From NCBI RefSeq assembly GCF_016863635.1, contig NZ_BOPG01000024.1, forward strand, positions 186,001-250,000: DNA of 64,000 nt, written 5' to 3'. Both the position numbers and the translations under genes were made by a program. The stretch is from Virgisporangium aurantiacum (GTDB taxonomy: Bacteria > Actinomycetota > Actinomycetes > Mycobacteriales > Micromonosporaceae). The notes under the pieces were generated by a model. It did not search any database. It worked only from the letters and a program-made list of their open reading frames with translations, and was not told the origin of the DNA. Numbering within the stretch: the first letter of the stretch is position 1; each line of letters starts with the position of its first letter. Below, one piece after another: positions 1 to 7,967 of this stretch.

Positions 1-60
1 TGGAGGCTTTCTCCGCCCGTGCGGCCATTGTGTACTGATTCCTCCGCATAAACAGTGCAA

Positions 61-90
61 TGCTAGTTCAATGGTAGCGTTCAATGGATG
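61..90 (+). promoter_or_regulatory. Direct repeat over the translation start of the ABC operon
   Basis: The nonamer GTTCAATGG occurs twice (66-74 and 79-87) with a 13-base period, the second copy touching the ATG at 88. There is no clear Shine-Dalgarno sequence. The repeat could be an operator or chance; no partner regulator is visible because the window starts here. Confidence 0.25.
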
Positions 91-1062
91 AGTTCAGCGG
101 TGGTCCGCGTCGAGGGCCTCACCATGACCTACCGCGTCCCGGTGCGGGCCGGTGGGCTCGGCGCGGCGCTGGCGTCGGTGGTGCGCCGCCGCTACCGCGA
201 CGTCCACGCGGTCCGCGAGATCGGGTTCGACATCGGGCCGGGCGAGGTGGTCGGTTTCATCGGACCCAACGGGGCGGGCAAGACCACCACGATGAAGATG
301 CTCGCCGGGCTTCTGCACCCGACGGCCGGGCACGTCGACGTGCTCGGGTACACCCCGTGGCAGCGCCGTACGCCGTTCCTCAAGCAGATCGCGCTGATCC
401 GGGGCAGCCAGCCGGTCGGCGGCTCGCAGGAGCTCACCGTGCTCGACGCGCTGGACTACCAGCGGCTGCTGTACGACGTTCCGCGCGGCGACTTCACCGT
501 CTCGCTCGCCGGGCTCACGGACCTGCTGGAGCTGGATCCGTTGCTGGACCGGCAACTGCGGGCGCTGAGCCTCGGCGAGAAGATGCGCGTCGGGCTGGCC
601 CTCGCGCTGCTGTACCGGCCGCGGCTGCTGTTCCTCGACGAGCCCACGCTCGGCCTCGACGTGTCGGCCACCGCCACGATCCGCCGCTTCCTCGCCGCCC
701 ACGCCGAACAGACCGGCGCCACGATCCTGCTCACCAGCCACTACATGGCCGACGTGCAGTCGTTGTGCCGGCGGCTGATGCTCATCGACGACGGCCGCAT
801 CCAGTACGACGGGTCGCTGCACGAACTGTCCGCGCGGCTGTCGCCGTTCAAGCTCATCCGGGTCCACGCACCGGGCGCAGACATCTCCTTCGGCGACATC
901 GTGGAAAGATCCGAGGGGACGTGGGTGCTGCGCGTCCCGCGTGAAGACGTCGCCCGGGTCACGGCGCACCTGCTGTCCACTGTGGACGTCGCCGACCTCG
1001 CGGTGGAGGAACCCGCGCTGGAGAACGTGATCGACCGCGTCTACCGCGAGGGCGTCTCGTGA
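88..1062 (+). CDS. ABC-2 type exporter ATP-binding subunit (COG4586-like)
   Basis: This is the cytoplasmic ATPase of a three-gene export system. The 324 residues carry Walker A GPNGAGKTTT near residue 60, a signature in the variant form LSLGEKMR near 175, and Walker B LLFLDEPTLGLD near 190. A long N-terminal stretch before Walker A and about 100 residues after the switch region fit the COG4586 family, which works with COG4587 and COG3694 permeases; the next two genes match those. An ATG four bases upstream (84) opens another frame and is not the start. The transported substrate cannot be told. Gene one of an operon of three. Confidence 0.9.
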   Translation: MSSAVVRVEGLTMTYRVPVRAGGLGAALASVVRRRYRDVHAVREIGFDIGPGEVVGFIGPNGAGKTTTMKMLAGLLHPTAGHVDVLGYTPWQRRTPFLKQIALIRGSQPVGGSQELTVLDALDYQRLLYDVPRGDFTVSLAGLTDLLELDPLLDRQLRALSLGEKMRVGLALALLYRPRLLFLDEPTLGLDVSATATIRRFLAAHAEQTGATILLTSHYMADVQSLCRRLMLIDDGRIQYDGSLHELSARLSPFKLIRVHAPGADISFGDIVERSEGTWVLRVPREDVARVTAHLLSTVDVADLAVEEPALENVIDRVYREGVS

Positions 1063-1075
1063 CCGAGGTGCGGTC

Positions 1076-1846
1076 GTGAGTCGGTTGTTGCGGCTGCTGG
1101 CGGCGCGCACGCGGCGGCAGTTCCTCGACTGGTCGGGCGGCTGGTGGTTCACGCTCACGCTCGTCGCGAACGAGACGCTCGGCCCACTCGTCGGGCTGTT
1201 CGTGTGGTCGACGGTCTTCCCCGACGACCCGGGCGTCGTCTCCTACTTCATCGCGCTGATGGCGGTGCAGCTGATGACCGCGTCGTACGAGAACCACACG
1301 TTCTCGGAGACCGTGTACCAGGGCACGGTCAGCCACGAACTGCTGAAGCCGCAGCCGGTGGTGATCGGCCCGATCGGCGAGAACCTCGCGATCCGCGTCT
1401 GGTTGACGATCTTCGGCCTGCCGCTGGCGGCGCTCGCCGGGTTCGCGCTGGACGCGTCCTACGAGTGGCATCATGTGCTGCTCGCCCTGCCCGCGCTGCT
1501 CTGCGCCGCCGTGCTGCGGTTCCTGTTCACCTGGGTCCTCGCGCTCGCCGCGTTCTGGACCGAGCGGGTCCACGCGGTGGTGACGTTCGGCTGGGTGCTC
1601 ATCTTCCTGCTCGGCGGCGGGGCGGCACCCGTCGACGTGCTGCCGGATCCGTGGCGTGCGGTCGCCGTCACCCTGCCCTTCTACGCGATGCTCGGCCTGC
1701 CGGCCGACCTCGCCACCGGAACCGTCGACGGCCCGGGCGCCGTCGCCGCCATCGGCCGCGCGGCGGCCTGGATCCTCGCCTTCGGCGCGCTCTCCGCCGC
1801 CGTCTGGCGCGCCGGTGTGCGTCGGTACACGGTGATCGGCGCATGA
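1076..1846 (+). CDS. ABC-2 type transporter permease (COG4587-like)
   Basis: A 256-residue integral membrane protein with about six hydrophobic segments, the membrane subunit of the exporter whose ATPase lies 13 bases upstream. The start is a GTG preceded by GAGGTG at a usable distance. The charged N-terminus (RLLRLLAARTRRQF) followed by helices is typical of ABC-2 family permeases. The stop overlaps the start of the next permease by four bases (ATGA), so the two subunits are probably made in equal amounts. No substrate can be inferred. Confidence 0.88.
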   Translation: MSRLLRLLAARTRRQFLDWSGGWWFTLTLVANETLGPLVGLFVWSTVFPDDPGVVSYFIALMAVQLMTASYENHTFSETVYQGTVSHELLKPQPVVIGPIGENLAIRVWLTIFGLPLAALAGFALDASYEWHHVLLALPALLCAAVLRFLFTWVLALAAFWTERVHAVVTFGWVLIFLLGGGAAPVDVLPDPWRAVAVTLPFYAMLGLPADLATGTVDGPGAVAAIGRAAAWILAFGALSAAVWRAGVRRYTVIGA

Positions 1847-2619
1847 AGCTCCTCCGCCTGTTCGCCGCGGGCTTCTCGATGTCCGTCCGCCGGATGCTGG
1901 CGTTCCGGGCCAACCTGTTCTTCGACATCGCGGTCGCCGTGGCCGGGTTGACGTCGACGGTCGGCACGATCCTGCTCGTCTTCACCCAGACCGACCAGCT
2001 CGCCGGCTGGACCCGGTCGGAGACGCTCGTGCTCGCCGGCACGTTCCAGTTGCTCAGCGGCATCAAGGCGACGTTCATCGACCCGAACCTGTCGTGGTTC
2101 CCCAGCCGCGGCATCCGCGAGGGCAACCTCGACGCGTACCTGCTGCAACCCGCGCCCAGCCTGTTCCTCGCCAGCCTCACGACGGCGAACCCGCTCGCGC
2201 TCGTGCAGACGCTGCTCGGGCTCGGCGTCGTGGTGATCGGCGCCGGGCGCGTGCCGAGCCCGGCGGGGGTCGCGGCGTGGCTGCTGCTGCTCGTGGTCGG
2301 CGCGCTGGTGACGTGGGCGCTCGGCGTCCTGCTGGCGTGCCTGGCGTTCTGGGCGCCCCGGCTGGAGCTCGACGTGTTCTACGGCGCCGCCTGGCAACTG
2401 GGCCGCTACCCCGTCGACGTGTACCGGCAGCCGCTGCGCTCGATGCTCACGTACGTCCTGCCGCTCACGCTGATCGCGACGCTGCCGGCGGGCGTCCTGT
2501 TGCGGGACCCCCGGCCCGCCGTGGTGCTGGGCAGCGTGGCCGGCGGCGTGTCGGCGGCGCTGCTGGCGACGGCCGTCTGGCGGCTCGGCCTGCGCCGGTA
2601 CACCGGCGCGACCAGCTGA
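1843..2619 (+). CDS. ABC-2 type transporter permease (COG3694-like)
   Basis: The second membrane subunit of the exporter, 258 residues with about six membrane segments. It begins MKLLRLFAAG at an ATG overlapping the stop of the preceding permease. An amphipathic N-terminal helix, the segment around residues 85-95 (SWFPSRGIREGN) and the closing RRYTGATS resemble the paired permease of this three-component class. The same reading frame is open far upstream, but the overlap and the homology pattern fix the start here. It completes an ATPase-permease-permease operon. Confidence 0.87.
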   Translation: MKLLRLFAAGFSMSVRRMLAFRANLFFDIAVAVAGLTSTVGTILLVFTQTDQLAGWTRSETLVLAGTFQLLSGIKATFIDPNLSWFPSRGIREGNLDAYLLQPAPSLFLASLTTANPLALVQTLLGLGVVVIGAGRVPSPAGVAAWLLLLVVGALVTWALGVLLACLAFWAPRLELDVFYGAAWQLGRYPVDVYRQPLRSMLTYVLPLTLIATLPAGVLLRDPRPAVVLGSVAGGVSAALLATAVWRLGLRRYTGATS

Positions 2620-2656
2620 CTGACGACAGACGTGCCCTTTGTCGGATTTGATGAAC

Positions 2657-2670
2657 GGGACGATCGTCCC
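2657..2670. repeat. 14-bp perfect palindrome GGGACGATCGTCCC
   Basis: A perfect palindrome 38 bases past the permease stop, five bases before the ATG of a possible 25-codon reading frame (2675-2752). It may be an operator half-site pair or a small hairpin. Function unknown. Confidence 0.4.
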
Positions 2671-2674
2671 AGTC

Positions 2675-2752
2675 ATGGAGGTCTGGATGACCCTCCTGGT
2701 CTACGCCTGGCACATCTTCAGGCGCCGACGACGATGGACGCAGGCAAAATAG
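2675..2752 (+). CDS. Possible 25-residue membrane peptide (uncertain)
   Basis: A short open frame encoding MEVWMTLLVYAWHIF followed by five arginines and WTQAK. The layout, a short hydrophobic helix then a basic tail, resembles small membrane or toxin-like peptides. No Shine-Dalgarno sequence precedes it; a palindrome does. Frames of this length arise often by chance, so this is a low-confidence call kept because of its composition. Confidence 0.15.
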   Translation: MEVWMTLLVYAWHIFRRRRRWTQAK

Positions 2753-2816
2753 CGGTCCGAGCCGCATCTCTGCAGCTCAGACCACTAGCGATCTTGAGTG
2801 CTCGAAGAACTCGAAT

Positions 2817-3173
2817 TTAGCCCGTTGATCCATCAGCGGTATCATCGAATGCCGAGCCGTTAGCTGGAACGTTCGGGGTTTCGCGGATCGCTGGCCGCCC
2901 CATCGCCGGATGGACGTGACGCGGATCGACAGCTTGAACCAGCCGCCCAATGGTTCTGGCAATGCCCTCAACGCTCGGTTGCGAAGTGGGCTGATCATCG
3001 ATGATCCAGGTCACGATGTGCGCAGCGACCAAGAAGATCACCAGAGTGATGCCGGCTGCGGCAAGTGGGTCGTAACCGCGCCAGATCAATGCGCCGACAA
3101 CGGTCAGAACGACGATGAGTACGACGACTCGCCAGCGCCATCGACGCGCTTGAAGCCGAGAGCTTGTGTACAC
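2817..3173 (-). CDS. Small two-helix membrane protein of unknown function
   Basis: A 118-residue protein with a basic N-terminus (LQARRWRWR) followed by two hydrophobic helices (about residues 15-33 and 40-60) joined by a short RGYDP turn, then a polar C-terminal tail. The frame is open upstream to 3383, but I chose the GTG at 3173 because GGAG lies seven bases before it and the upstream extension is not protein-like. It stands alone in an A+T-richer patch. No family recognised. Confidence 0.5.
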   Translation of the reverse strand: MYTSSRLQARRWRWRVVVLIVVLTVVGALIWRGYDPLAAAGITLVIFLVAAHIVTWIIDDQPTSQPSVEGIARTIGRLVQAVDPRHVHPAMGRPAIRETPNVPANGSAFDDTADGSTG

Positions 3174-3219
3174 AGGGATTCTCCGAACAAGTTGGCGGCC
3201 ATACAGATGACCGGGGCGG

Positions 3220-3490
3220 TGGTTGGTACCCGGGGCTTTGATGATCGGGTCTTCAGGAGCGATCCCGCGCTCCTCCGTGCCGAAGGGTGACAGTGCGCAG
3301 GTCCGCACATCATAAGCGCCTCGGACACCGTGAAGAAACCCAACCGAGGCGCGCCAGAGCATTTCGACGATCTTGTGCGGCATACGACAAAAGGGCTGGA
3401 GAGATCGACTCTCCAGCCCTCTCAGCGGTGCACCGCGCTGTCACACGAGGCGCTCCGCCTGCTCCGCGCACTCAGCCCGGGTACCAACCA
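3220..3490. repeat. Segment bounded by perfect 15-bp inverted repeats
   Basis: The left arm TGGTTGGTACCCGGG (3220-3234) is exactly complementary to the right arm CCCGGGTACCAACCA (3476-3490). The enclosed 241 bp carry no gene and one strong hairpin. The shape is that of a miniature inverted-repeat element, but I see no target-site duplication next to the arms, so a mobile origin is only a possibility. Confidence 0.4.
3392..3420 (-). terminator. 12-bp stem hairpin, terminator-like on the minus strand
   Basis: AGGGCTGGAGAG, a 5-base loop ATCGA, then CTCTCCAGCCCT form a perfect stem. On the minus strand the stem is followed by TTTTG, which fits an intrinsic terminator. No minus-strand gene is evident just upstream of it, so it might instead end an unrecognised transcript. 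Confidence 0.5.
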
Positions 3491-3935
3491 GACCAGACGT
3501 TCGGAGTAGAAGCAGTCTAACGCTAATCGGCTAGTAGCTGATAGACACTGGCCAACCACAGCGTAGCGAGTTCCCGAGCTGATCTGCCAGGTGCTGGCGG
3601 CGCGAGTGCTAGCTGGGTGGTCTTCCGCTTTGGCGAAACACCTGTCGGGCCGAAACAGCGACGCACCTTCGCCTGCGAACTCATGCGCGGAGCTACCGAG
3701 GCCGCATCGTTGCCGCCCCTTCGATCGGTCCGAAGGCAGCGGAGGACAGAACCGCCGTCACCTCCACCGCTGGACACGCTGTTGAGCGTGGATCGACGGA
3801 TTCGTAGGCACGAGTCCGCACCCTTTCGCCTTGCGGTACAGAACCGTCGGACGACCGGCGAGTAGATTGGATTCCCCGACGACGCGGCGCCCGATAAGTC
3901 CGAGAACCAGACAAAGGGGGCAGATCATCGACCCA

Positions 3936-4790
3936 ATGGTGCAGCGACGCCGGCTACGTGCGGACCTCCAAGAGGCGCGTCTCCGCCTAGGTCTCACCCA
4001 GAGACAGGTGGCGGCCGATCTCGGTTGGTCCATATCCAAGTTATTGCGGGTAGAGAACGGCAAGGTCGGCGTGTCACGGACCGACTTGAAGGCGCTTCTG
4101 CAGCTCTATGAGGTAACCGACCAGGTTGTCATCGACGAATATGTACAAATGGCAGAGCAAGGCCGAAAGCAGCGCTGGAACGCCTACCGAGACATACTAA
4201 ACCCAAGCTTCTTCCGCTACCTTGAGTACGAGAGTTCCGCGTGCCAGATCCGTCAGTTCCAGCACGTCATACCTGGCCTGCTGCAAACAGAAGCGTTCGC
4301 CCGAGAAATTAGCATTGCAACAGCACCCAATACCCCTGATGCCATTCTTGATCGCCAGCTCGAAGTGAGAATGGCACGCCAAGTGCTACTCGATGACTCG
4401 ATATCGCGGCAGCTTCACTTTGTCATGGACGAATCAGCTCTTCGTCGTTGGTCGCAGTCCACACACGAACTTCGAACGATCATGTACGAACAGCTCTTCC
4501 ACCTGAAACAGCTTGCAGCGAGACCGTCAATCACCATCCAGATTGTTCCGTTTGGGGTTGGCCCCTATCGGGGCATGCATGATCCGTTCATATTGCTGAG
4601 TTTCCCCGAGGAACGAGATGACGACCTGCTTTTCCGGGAAAGAGGGGTAGACAGCGTGGCGAGTCAGAACAATCCCGAGAAAATAGCCGGCTTTGCCTCG
4701 CGCTTCGCTAGTCTCAGTGCCCTAGCCCTGTCACCCAACGATACTACTGAGTTGCTAGATCGAATAGCGTTCGAGCAGAAAGATCCCTGA
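3936..4790 (+). CDS. XRE-family regulator with DUF5753 (Scr1-type)
   Basis: A 284-residue protein with an N-terminal helix-turn-helix (about residues 8-60: LRLGLTQRQVAADLGWS, then KLLRVENGK) and a C-terminal DUF5753 domain marked by FRYLEYES, HVIPGLLQTEAFARE and IQIVPFGVG. This architecture is the actinobacterial regulator usually paired with a DUF397 protein, compared in the literature with toxin-antitoxin modules. The ATG at 3936 follows AAAGGGGG with a rather long 15-base spacing; the frame is open upstream but not protein-like. The candidate partner lies downstream in the opposite direction, which is unusual. Confidence 0.85.
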   Translation: MVQRRRLRADLQEARLRLGLTQRQVAADLGWSISKLLRVENGKVGVSRTDLKALLQLYEVTDQVVIDEYVQMAEQGRKQRWNAYRDILNPSFFRYLEYESSACQIRQFQHVIPGLLQTEAFAREISIATAPNTPDAILDRQLEVRMARQVLLDDSISRQLHFVMDESALRRWSQSTHELRTIMYEQLFHLKQLAARPSITIQIVPFGVGPYRGMHDPFILLSFPEERDDDLLFRERGVDSVASQNNPEKIAGFASRFASLSALALSPNDTTELLDRIAFEQKDP

Positions 4791-4956
4791 CCATGACCGC
4801 ATCGGTCTTAGATCGTACGGTGACTGCGCCGTCCCCTATTACGTGGCGTACGCACCCCACCTCATAGGCGGCCATCGGCCACGGTTCGCAGGCGCTATCG
4901 GAAGGTGTGGAGTCGCAGATCGCGTTCCAATACGCACTAGATACTCCCAGGCCGGA

Positions 4957-5193
4957 CTATCCAGCCGTCTCCCGCATCTGCCTACGTTTGAGGTCATGAT
5001 CAAACTGTGAATCTCTGACCGCCTCAATGAAGGCGATCCAGGATTGGGTGTGGAACTGAAGCATTGGTCCAGACTTGTTTTTCGAGTCGCGTACAAGAAC
5101 ACCAGTTTCGAGCACGCTAACTTCGACACAGTCATTGTTGGACGCTGCGCTCCTCGTGCTTTTCTTCCACATTGCGTTTGACCGGTCCCCCAC
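4957..5193 (-). CDS. DUF397 domain protein
   Basis: A 78-residue protein with the DUF397 pattern: WKKSTRSAASNNDCVEV, then VLVRDSKNKSGPMLQF, then a W-x-AF segment. Such proteins are partners of XRE-DUF5753 regulators. The start is a GTG at 5193 with a perfect GGAGG six bases upstream (5200-5204), better placed than the ATG at 5172. In most actinobacteria the pair is tandem; here the two genes converge tail to tail with 166 bp between them, so they cannot share a transcript. Confidence 0.85.
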   Translation of the reverse strand: MGDRSNAMWKKSTRSAASNNDCVEVSVLETGVLVRDSKNKSGPMLQFHTQSWIAFIEAVRDSQFDHDLKRRQMRETAG

Positions 5194-5358
5194 TCGGCAC
5201 CTCCAAATGTCACCATGTTACCTCAGAAATTTTGTCGGCGTCGAGTTCGTTTGCCGCCTGTCGGCCCTTTCCGCAATCGTTGCCACAGGACAGAGTGCGG
5301 AACTGTCAGACCGCACCTGGGTCGGCGACTCTAATCGGTCGCGATTAAGCGAGAACGG

Positions 5359-6270
5359 TCAGCGTGGTAGGTCCCCGAATGAGGTCCAGCGCACGGTATG
5401 GTCGTCAGTGCGGACTGATTCCAGCCGGAGTTGGAACTCCGCGGCCACTCCTGGGGCGCTGGCCAGCAGCGGTGCGGCTGCGGCGATCATCTTCAGTTCG
5501 CGTGCCTGTTGGAGGATGGGCCAGGCTGGGTCCTGGGTGATGTCGTAGCCGTAGGCGGCGGCCAGTTTGCTGTGTCCGCCGTAGGGGCCGAATCGGGCTT
5601 CGTTCGCCGGTGCCGGGGCCAGGTCGACCTGCCACGGCCCGGTGCAGGTCGCGTCGAAGTCGCATAGCAGCACCCTGCCCGTCGCGTCGCGGAGCAGGTT
5701 GCCCTCGTGGGCGTCTCCGTGGACGAGGCCTGGTTGGACGCTGGCTGCGAATTCCGTCAGGCGAGGTTCGAGCCGGTCGCACCAGGCGAGCAGATAGTCG
5801 CGGTCGTCGTCATCGAGGTCTTCGGCGTCGGTGATGCGGCTGCGGGCGTCGCCGATCGGATCCCATTCCGGCAGCGGCAGAGGAGGGACGCCGAGGCCGT
5901 GGAATGCGTGTAGAGCGGTGCCGAGGTCGCAGGCGTCGGGTGACGGTTCGTGCGGTTTGACGTACCGCCACACGGTGGCGAGTAGGTTCCCGTCGGCTAC
6001 GGGCTGCTCGATGCCGTCGGCGAGTCGGATCGTCGGCGCGTCGACCTCCTCGAACCAGGCACCGAGCGCCGCAACCTTGTGCGCGCGCGCGTGCAACCGG
6101 TGCGTGCGGGTGATCCGTACGACCACCCCGGCGGCCGGCAGCGCGAAGACGGCGTTGTTCGTGAGTCGTAGCAGATGCGCGTCTGTGTAATCGGCGCCGA
6201 TCTGGTCGGCGATGTTCGTAAGGGCTTGCCACATCGCCGCCTCGTTGAACCGGCCCTCTACGCCCGTCAT
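5359..6270 (-). CDS. Phosphotransferase (APH/choline-kinase fold)
   Basis: A 303-residue kinase-like protein. It shows the catalytic HGDAHEGNLL (H-x-D-x-x-x-x-N) at about residues 190-199 and the metal-binding CDFDATCTGPW about 20 residues later, the core of the aminoglycoside phosphotransferase family. Its start overlaps the stop of the upstream regulator gene by four bases, so the two are co-translated. Members of this family phosphorylate antibiotics, sugars or small alcohols; the regulator linkage suggests a cellular or signalling role, but the substrate is unknown. Confidence 0.85.
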   Translation of the reverse strand: MTGVEGRFNEAAMWQALTNIADQIGADYTDAHLLRLTNNAVFALPAAGVVVRITRTHRLHARAHKVAALGAWFEEVDAPTIRLADGIEQPVADGNLLATVWRYVKPHEPSPDACDLGTALHAFHGLGVPPLPLPEWDPIGDARSRITDAEDLDDDDRDYLLAWCDRLEPRLTEFAASVQPGLVHGDAHEGNLLRDATGRVLLCDFDATCTGPWQVDLAPAPANEARFGPYGGHSKLAAAYGYDITQDPAWPILQQARELKMIAAAAPLLASAPGVAAEFQLRLESVRTDDHTVRWTSFGDLPR

Positions 6271-7613
6271 GCGGCGGGCGCGGGTTGTGGCAGGGTCCGG
6301 ACGAAGTCGGCGACCGCCGGCAGGTGCATGTATCGGGTGGCGTCGCGGCGGAGGTTGGCAATCCGTTCGATCACCCGCGGCGAGGTCAATGTCTCGGCCT
6401 GGCGGCGCGCGGCGTTTCCGGCCTCCAGCGCCAGGTCGGGTGCGTCTGCGAGGAAGTAGGCGCTGGCGAGGCCGACCTGGTTGAGGACGGTGCTACGCAT
6501 GCTCTGCGGCCCGAACGCGTTGATCGCGTCGGTGACCCAGCGCACGGCGTCGTCGCCGTGCCGGCGGTCGGCCCGTGCCCAGTCGCGGTACACCCGGCCG
6601 TACTGGGCGAGCAGTTCGCCTTTGTCGAGGAGCCCGAGCCATTCGGGCTCGTTGCCGGGGTCGACGTCGGTGAAGGCCTCGCTGGAACTGGCCAGCGCCC
6701 GTTTCGCGCTCTCCCAGTCGCCGATCGCGGCTCGGGACGCCGCCTCTGCGCCGCGCAGGATCGTGGTGAGCGCAGGGGTCGCGTCGAGCTGCTGGTGCGC
6801 GGTACGCAAAATGTCCAGGGCGTCACGGTTGTGGCGAAGGTGCTGCATCTGCTTGGCCTGCCCGTACCGGACGTGGGCGACGAGCTGTCTGTCCCCGGCC
6901 TCGATGGCGAAGCGTTCGGCGGCGGCGAAGTGTCGCTGGGCGTCGCTGTGCCGGGTCGCGTCGAACGCGGTCCAGGCCGCCAGGTCCCTGGCACTGGCGA
7001 TCGCGACCAATAGCGGCGTACGTGCCGCATCGCTGACCGCATGATCCAGAAGTGCCGACGCGGATTGCGCGAAGCTGTCGACATCGTCGACCAGGCCGCC
7101 GCCTCCGAATTCCTGATCGGCCAACCGGTACAGGCTGGTGAGGGCCGTCAGTCGCGACACGTCGGCAAGCCCGATCCGACGGCGCGGCCCGTGGCCGGTG
7201 CCGACGACTCCCGTGGCCGCAGTCACCGTGGCCAGGCCCCACAACAGTGACCGGCGGCGCACGCTGGTGGCTGCGAGCCCTCCTCCGTCACGCCCACCCT
7301 CGCTGGACTCGATGTCGGTAATGGCCTCTGAAGCGAGAAGCCGATCGGGTTCCGTTTCAGTCGACTTGTCGGGACGACCCTTGGAAATCGTTGCGGTGAA
7401 GCGTTCCTGGATGTCGTCGGATGCACGTGCAAGATCGATATCCAGGAGTTGCTGGGTTTCCGTGTTGAGGCGGGCGCGTTCGCCTCGGCTGTCCCAGTTC
7501 GCAACCGTGGCGGGTGAGACACCGAGGTGAGCGGCGTAGGCGCGGATGCTCATCCTGCGGGCTTGTCGCAGTGCCGCTGCTTCCAGCCCGGTCCATCGCG
7601 GTGTCACGACCAT
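6267..7613 (-). CDS. XRE-type regulator with TPR-like helical C-terminus
   Basis: A 448-residue protein with an N-terminal helix-turn-helix (about residues 10-55: LRQARRMSIRAYAAHLGVS) and a long alpha-helical region with repeated Ala/Leu-rich hairpins (about residues 150-430), as in actinobacterial XRE/TPR regulators that sense peptides or small molecules. The ATG at 7613 has AGGAGG ten bases upstream. It heads a two-gene operon with the phosphotransferase and diverges from the solute-binding protein gene; direct repeats in the shared gap could be its operator. Confidence 0.75.
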   Translation of the reverse strand: MVVTPRWTGLEAAALRQARRMSIRAYAAHLGVSPATVANWDSRGERARLNTETQQLLDIDLARASDDIQERFTATISKGRPDKSTETEPDRLLASEAITDIESSEGGRDGGGLAATSVRRRSLLWGLATVTAATGVVGTGHGPRRRIGLADVSRLTALTSLYRLADQEFGGGGLVDDVDSFAQSASALLDHAVSDAARTPLLVAIASARDLAAWTAFDATRHSDAQRHFAAAERFAIEAGDRQLVAHVRYGQAKQMQHLRHNRDALDILRTAHQQLDATPALTTILRGAEAASRAAIGDWESAKRALASSSEAFTDVDPGNEPEWLGLLDKGELLAQYGRVYRDWARADRRHGDDAVRWVTDAINAFGPQSMRSTVLNQVGLASAYFLADAPDLALEAGNAARRQAETLTSPRVIERIANLRRDATRYMHLPAVADFVRTLPQPAPAA

Positions 7614-7967
7614 GGCTGTTCAACCTCCTCCCTTCAGAGTTACGTGCGGCCGGGCCGCCCAGCAGCGTCTTCGCGGACCGAGTGACCTAGTGATGCTTGC
7701 TCATGCCGTGAGCGTAATCAGGCTGCGGCGAGGACTGGTAGGGCAAGACCGGGACAAGACCGGTACACCATCGTGTTCCCGGCACTCTCTCTGCGTCGCA
7801 GGATCGTCACCAATAGTTGCCGATGCTCGCCGCCACCCTCTGATGCGCCGGTTCCGAGGGACGGCCGGTGGCACGGCACTTCCAATTGCGCGGGCGTGCC
7901 GGTTGCTGCGAAACGACGCGTGGCCGCCACGCCCGCACCAGGTCTTCAATCTGGGGAGGTCTCGATA
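7614..7967. promoter_or_regulatory. 354-bp divergent control region with 11-bp-period direct repeat
   Basis: It lies between the divergent XRE regulator and solute-binding lipoprotein genes. CAAGACCGG occurs twice (7744-7752 and 7755-7763), exactly 11 bp apart, so both copies face the same side of the helix. A GGCACG/CGTGCC inverted pair lies at 7870-7900. I looked for TPP, SAM and cobalamin riboswitch cores and saw none. Confidence 0.4.

Larger units (their letters stand above)
3174..3935. other. 762-bp gap between divergent genes
   Basis: No convincing gene was found. The gap holds a perfect 15-bp inverted repeat with arms at 3220-3234 and 3476-3490, and between the arms a strong hairpin at 3392-3420. 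The base composition is clearly lower in G+C than the surrounding operons. It may be decayed or recently acquired DNA. Confidence 0.5.

Noticed and set aside
3376-3520. tRNA or small RNA gene near the hairpin
   Set aside because: No T-loop, anticodon arm or acceptor pairing could be found on either strand; only the simple hairpin remains.
3523-3865. Short frames on both strands between the small membrane protein and the XRE regulator
   Set aside because: No ribosome sites, no domain motifs and mutual overlap; they look like chance frames.
7764-7967. Riboswitch (TPP or SAM) before the solute-binding protein or methyltransferase
   Set aside because: The conserved core sequences of these riboswitches are not present by eye.
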